NCBI GenBank assembly: GCA_003445095.1
Contig: DLVS01000085.1
Location: 1-9,068, forward strand
Direction of reading: 5' to 3'
From: Verrucomicrobiales bacterium
GTDB lineage: Bacteria > Verrucomicrobiota > Verrucomicrobiia > Limisphaerales > UBA9464
Length of the DNA: 9,068 nt
Notes under the pieces: generated by a model
The model's database searches: none
What the model was told of the DNA's origin: nothing
The model's input: only the letters and a program-made list of their open reading frames with translations
Translations under genes and position numbers: made by a program
Part shown: one piece after another, positions 6,594-9,068 of the stretch
Position numbering within the stretch: the first letter of the stretch is position 1
Layout: each line of letters starts with the position of its first letter

Positions 6594-7703
6594 ATGGCTG
6601 CCTCTGAAGCTCCCGCCCTCAAAGAATGGTTCGACGCCAACCGATTCCGGCAGGTGACCAATGAGATTCGTGCAATCTATCCGGCGTTCGACACGGTGCG
6701 CTTCCTCGGCCTCGCACTGCCCGGTCTCGAGACTCTCACGCTGATGCAACGGTTGCGTCGCATGACGGAAAGCCTGAAGGCCACCCTGCCGTCGGACTAT
6801 CGAAAGACGTTGAGCATTTTGCGTCAGTTTGCCCCCCGCATTGACCACGACTTCGTCACGCTGGTTCTGCCGGATTACGTTGGACAGTACGGTCTCGACG
6901 ACTTCGACTTGTCACTGGAAGCCCTGGAATTCTTCACGACCTTTGGCTCCTCGGAGTTTGCTGTTCGGGAATTTCTGCGGCGCGACTTGAAACGCACGCT
7001 GGCAGTTATGGAACGATGGTCCCGGAGCGAAAACGAATCTGTTCGACGATTGGCGAGCGAAGGTTGCCGGCCACGTTTGCCTTGGTCCTTCCATCTCGAA
7101 GCGCTCATCGCCGATCCGTCGCCGGTGGCGCCGATCCTCGAAAACCTCAAAACCGATCCTAGCCTATACGTGCGGAAATCCGTGGCGAACCACCTCAACG
7201 ACATCACCAGGGACCATCCGGGCTGGGTTTTGGACCGCCTAGCGCGCTGGCCCCGGGAGAATCCTCACACCGCCTGGATCACGAAACGTGCGCTCCGAAC
7301 CTTGATCAAAAAGGGCGACCGTCGTGCGCTCGCTGTAATCGGCGCCGGCGACAAGCCGAAGGTGGCGATCCGCGACCTCCAAATCCGCCCACAGAAGATC
7401 ACCCTGGGGGATCAAATCAGGCTGTCCTTTCGACTCGAGTCGAAGTCTATCAAGGCCCAGCGACTGGTCGTGGATTACACCCTGCACTACGTCAAAAAAT
7501 CGGGCGGCACCTCGGCGAAGGTTTTCAAATTGAAGGAACTTACCCTGGCCCCAGGCGAATCGGTGTCCCTTGCCCGCGTTCAGCGGATTCGCGACTTCAC
7601 CACCCGGGTCCATCATCCGGGGCGCCACCAGGTCCAAATCATGGTGAACGGCGAATCGCTGGCGAAGGATGCCTTTTATCTGTCGCGCAGGAAACCTTCC
7701 TGA
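6594..7703 (+). CDS. alkC: DNA alkylation repair glycosylase, AlkC type with Ig-like C-terminal domain
   Basis: A 369-residue DNA repair enzyme of the HEAT-like-repeat glycosylase superfamily (AlkC/AlkD). These enzymes excise cationic alkylated bases such as 3-methyladenine without flipping them out of the helix. Residues of about 10-250 are the helical repeat domain. Signature blocks are SSEFAVREFL (119-128), RRLASEGCRPRLPW (151-164) and YVRKSVANHLNDITRDHP (192-209). Residues of about 255-365 form a beta-rich domain (LRVDYTLHYV-like LVVDYTLHYV, SAKVFKLKEL, HHPGRHQVQIMVNG) that fits the Ig-like domain reported in longer AlkC proteins and absent from AlkD. Length matches the long AlkC form. 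ATG 6594 has no Shine-Dalgarno. No other repair gene or ada-like regulator is next to it. The protein is cytosolic, with no signal peptide. The family call is secure; AlkC rather than a general alkylation repair protein rests on the extra domain. Confidence 0.87.
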   Translation: MAASEAPALKEWFDANRFRQVTNEIRAIYPAFDTVRFLGLALPGLETLTLMQRLRRMTESLKATLPSDYRKTLSILRQFAPRIDHDFVTLVLPDYVGQYGLDDFDLSLEALEFFTTFGSSEFAVREFLRRDLKRTLAVMERWSRSENESVRRLASEGCRPRLPWSFHLEALIADPSPVAPILENLKTDPSLYVRKSVANHLNDITRDHPGWVLDRLARWPRENPHTAWITKRALRTLIKKGDRRALAVIGAGDKPKVAIRDLQIRPQKITLGDQIRLSFRLESKSIKAQRLVVDYTLHYVKKSGGTSAKVFKLKELTLAPGESVSLARVQRIRDFTTRVHHPGRHQVQIMVNGESLAKDAFYLSRRKPS

Positions 7704-7704
7704 C

Positions 7705-7717
7705 GCCGCAGCGCGGC
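7705..7717 (+). terminator. GC hairpin just after alkC, possible weak terminator
   Basis: GCCGC (7705-7709) pairs with GCGGC (7713-7717) around an AGC loop, one base after the alkC stop. It is followed by AAATTG rather than a T-run, so efficiency is doubtful. Confidence 0.25.
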
Positions 7718-7838
7718 AAATTGCCACGTGGAGTGCGCTGGCAGGACGGCAGGACAGCGCCATGAGTTCGCCGCGTGGAGTCGCTCTTCCGCTGCACGTG
7801 CGTTTGACGGTGAATCCATGGCGGAGTCGTGCCTCCGC
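7715..7838. repeat. Cluster of small palindromes downstream of alkC
   Basis: In about 125 bp there are five inverted repeats: GGCAA-A-TTGCC (7715-7725); CCACGTGG (7724-7731); GCGCTG/CAGCGC with a 14-base loop (7735-7760); GCACGTGC (7794-7801); and GCGGAG/CTCCGC with a 6-base loop (7821-7838). The 14-base loop lies within a tandem pair of GGCAGGAC (7740-7747, 7748-7755). The two CACGTG cores are 70 bp apart. The arrangement resembles a composite intergenic palindromic element. It lies upstream of the two-gene module that starts at 7993. Open frames over it (for example 7728-8165) do not look like protein. Confidence 0.4.
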
Positions 7839-7992
7839 AGTCCAAGTCTGCGTTGCACGGCCTCGATTCACTTCCGGACTTTGGAGGTTCCGCTACTCAA
7901 GTCCACGGGCATGACCGGATTTCGATCAGCGACGATAAAGCAACGTCCGGAAACATTTACGACGAGAGGCCTGTGCGTCACCTTTCTGGCCG

Positions 7993-8526
7993 ATGCACGT
8001 TCCGACGCTCGCGGAAAAACTGGGCACGACGGCGCATTTGTCGCCGCTGCTACAAAAGGCACGGCGCTTAGGATTTGGCCCCCGAGAACTGGAGATTCTC
8101 GCAGTTCAAAGGGGTTGTTCTCATTATTCGACCGGAGACGAACCGTCCATACCACTCACGGATGAAACAACCTTCCCCAATGAAGAACTGGCCGTCGCCC
8201 TGTTGTGTCCCGCGCTACGCTATGATCCGCATACCATCCGCTGTGGGGCGGCGATGCTGAGTGCCCCAGGCAACCGACCGAAGCGGCTAGCTCGACTGTT
8301 GCGAATGGAACGTGCGGTTCAACCGGGACGGCAGATTGCGGAAGCTGGGCATCACTTCGAGCCGGAGAACCCTTTCTGGAACCAATTGCTTGATGCGCTG
8401 CCACCTTCACCGTCTCCGATTCCTGGAGTGTTGCCGCATCCGACGCGTTACGTGTCGATGACGGGATTTACCCGGAACGGACCTGGATTGTGGACGCGTT
8501 GGATTCGTCCTACGAGTAAACCGTGA
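7993..8526 (+). CDS. Uncharacterised protein coupled to a nucleotidyltransferase gene
   Basis: A 177-residue soluble protein with no signal peptide or membrane segment. The N-terminal part is helical (SPLLQKARRLGFGPRELEIL), followed by a polar linker (45-60). Next comes a helical block (NEELAVALLCPALRYDPHTIRCGAAMLS, residues 63-90), then a basic segment LARLLRMERA. After it come EAGHHFEPENPFWNQLLDALP, a proline-rich bridge (PPSPSPIPG), and a C-terminal PHPTRYVSMTGFTRNGPG stretch. I recall similar uncharacterised proteins encoded just upstream of DUF6036-type nucleotidyltransferases, but I cannot name a domain. No helix-turn-helix is obvious. The ATG at 7993 is the first start in its frame after TAA 7936-7938; it has no Shine-Dalgarno. 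Its TGA (8524-8526) overlaps the GTG start of the next gene, so the two are very likely co-translated and work together. Confidence 0.72.
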   Translation: MHVPTLAEKLGTTAHLSPLLQKARRLGFGPRELEILAVQRGCSHYSTGDEPSIPLTDETTFPNEELAVALLCPALRYDPHTIRCGAAMLSAPGNRPKRLARLLRMERAVQPGRQIAEAGHHFEPENPFWNQLLDALPPSPSPIPGVLPHPTRYVSMTGFTRNGPGLWTRWIRPTSKP

Positions 8527-9068
8527 GCAACGCGGAACGAATTCTCCAAGTGTTGGATCGAAGGCTTGACCACCCGGTTAGACTTATTGTTTACGGGCGA
8601 GCGGCCCTGGCCTTGGGGTTCAATTCGCCTCCGCCGGGAGCTTTGGTCTCGCTAGACGTGGACGCGATCATTCCACTGCCGGAAGTTTCAGCGTGGCAGG
8701 CGGACGTAGGTTTTTGGGACGCACAGGAGGCAACCAACGCGGAACTCGAGCCTGATGGCCTCTACATCACCCACCTCTTCCGGGCCGACCAAATCTTTCT
8801 CCGCCGTGACTGGGAGCAACATTTGGTGGCTATCACTCGCCCACCCACTCGGTGGCTGCAGCTCTTCCGGCCGGCGACTTTAGATTTGATCCTGACAAAA
8901 ATGATGCGAGGAGACGACCCGCAGGACATGGCCGACGTGGAATTTTTGATCCGTCATGACCACATTACAGCGGCCCAGGTTGAAAGCGCGATGGCCGAGG
9001 TCGTGTTGCCAGAGCTCGCGGAATTGCGGGAGGCATTTGCGCAAGCTCAGCCGCGGGTCCGCGAATTG
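8523..9068 (+). CDS. DUF6036/AbiEii-like nucleotidyltransferase, cut by the window end
   Basis: The frame opens with GTG 8523-8525 inside the stop of the upstream gene and stays open to the window edge (182 residues seen). It has nucleotidyltransferase-fold features. After LIVYGRAALAL (22-32), which stands where the usual Gly-Ser/Gly-Gly turn is, comes SLDVDAII (43-50) with the Asp-x-Asp pair (Asp45, Asp47) expected to bind metal. Residues 120-143 (LDLILTKMMRGDDPQDMADVEF) are the conserved Lys plus acidic helix typical of DUF6036 and AbiEii-like proteins. In relatives, this fold transfers a nucleotide to RNA, tRNA or protein, and several members are toxins of toxin-antitoxin systems. Here the target is unknown. 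The frame is absent from a simple ATG-based ORF list because it starts with GTG and is unfinished. The C-terminus is missing. Family confidence is moderate: the motifs are visible but the Gly-Ser turn is atypical. Confidence 0.75.
   Translation, partial: MSNAERILQVLDRRLDHPVRLIVYGRAALALGFNSPPPGALVSLDVDAIIPLPEVSAWQADVGFWDAQEATNAELEPDGLYITHLFRADQIFLRRDWEQHLVAITRPPTRWLQLFRPATLDLILTKMMRGDDPQDMADVEFLIRHDHITAAQVESAMAEVVLPELAELREAFAQAQPRVREL

Noticed and set aside
7728..8165. 145-codon plus-strand frame downstream of alkC
   Set aside because: It runs across the palindrome cluster and overlaps the better supported gene at 7993 in another frame; its composition does not look like protein.

Overview
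The window looks like chromosomal DNA from a member of the Verrucomicrobiota, possibly a Pedosphaera/Limisphaerales-type lineage. The main reason is the large secreted protein at 464-3070. It joins an N-terminal beta-propeller 'membrane-bound dehydrogenase' domain to a C-terminal c-type cytochrome of the kind described as the Pirellula/Verrucomicrobium heme-binding domain. Supporting signs are a DUF4410 lipoprotein, a DUF4097 repeat protein, fairly high GC and mostly weak or absent Shine-Dalgarno sequences. The phylum is inferred from protein families, not from a marker gene.

Layout: (1) the 3' end of an unidentified plus-strand gene (to 164), then about 300 bp with no convincing gene; (2) the plus-strand propeller/cytochrome c protein (464-3070); (3) converging on it, a minus-strand DUF4410-type lipoprotein (3217-3993) with an unusual leader; (4) a divergent control region (about 4096-4349) leading to a plus-strand secreted DUF4097-type protein (4350-5369) with 18-residue TSGGSI repeats; (5) a minus-strand calcineurin-like metallophosphoesterase (5412-6158); (6) a 435-bp spacer carrying a REP-like palindrome; (7) plus-strand alkC (6594-7703), a DNA-alkylation-repair glycosylase with an Ig-like C-terminal domain; (8) a 289-bp spacer packed with small palindromes; (9) a two-gene plus-strand module (7993-8526 and 8523 to the window end) with stop and start codons overlapping as GTGA.

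The first six complete or near-complete genes are single-gene units in alternating directions, and no shared pathway is evident. Three encode exported proteins: a periplasmic redox protein, a lipoprotein and a beta-repeat surface or periplasmic protein. The only obvious operon is the terminal pair. Its downstream member resembles DUF6036/AbiEii-like nucleotidyltransferases, and its upstream member is an uncharacterised protein. The pair is organised like a toxin-antitoxin or nucleotidyltransferase accessory system and is the best candidate here for something poorly described. No tRNA, rRNA, CRISPR array, transposase or phage gene was seen.
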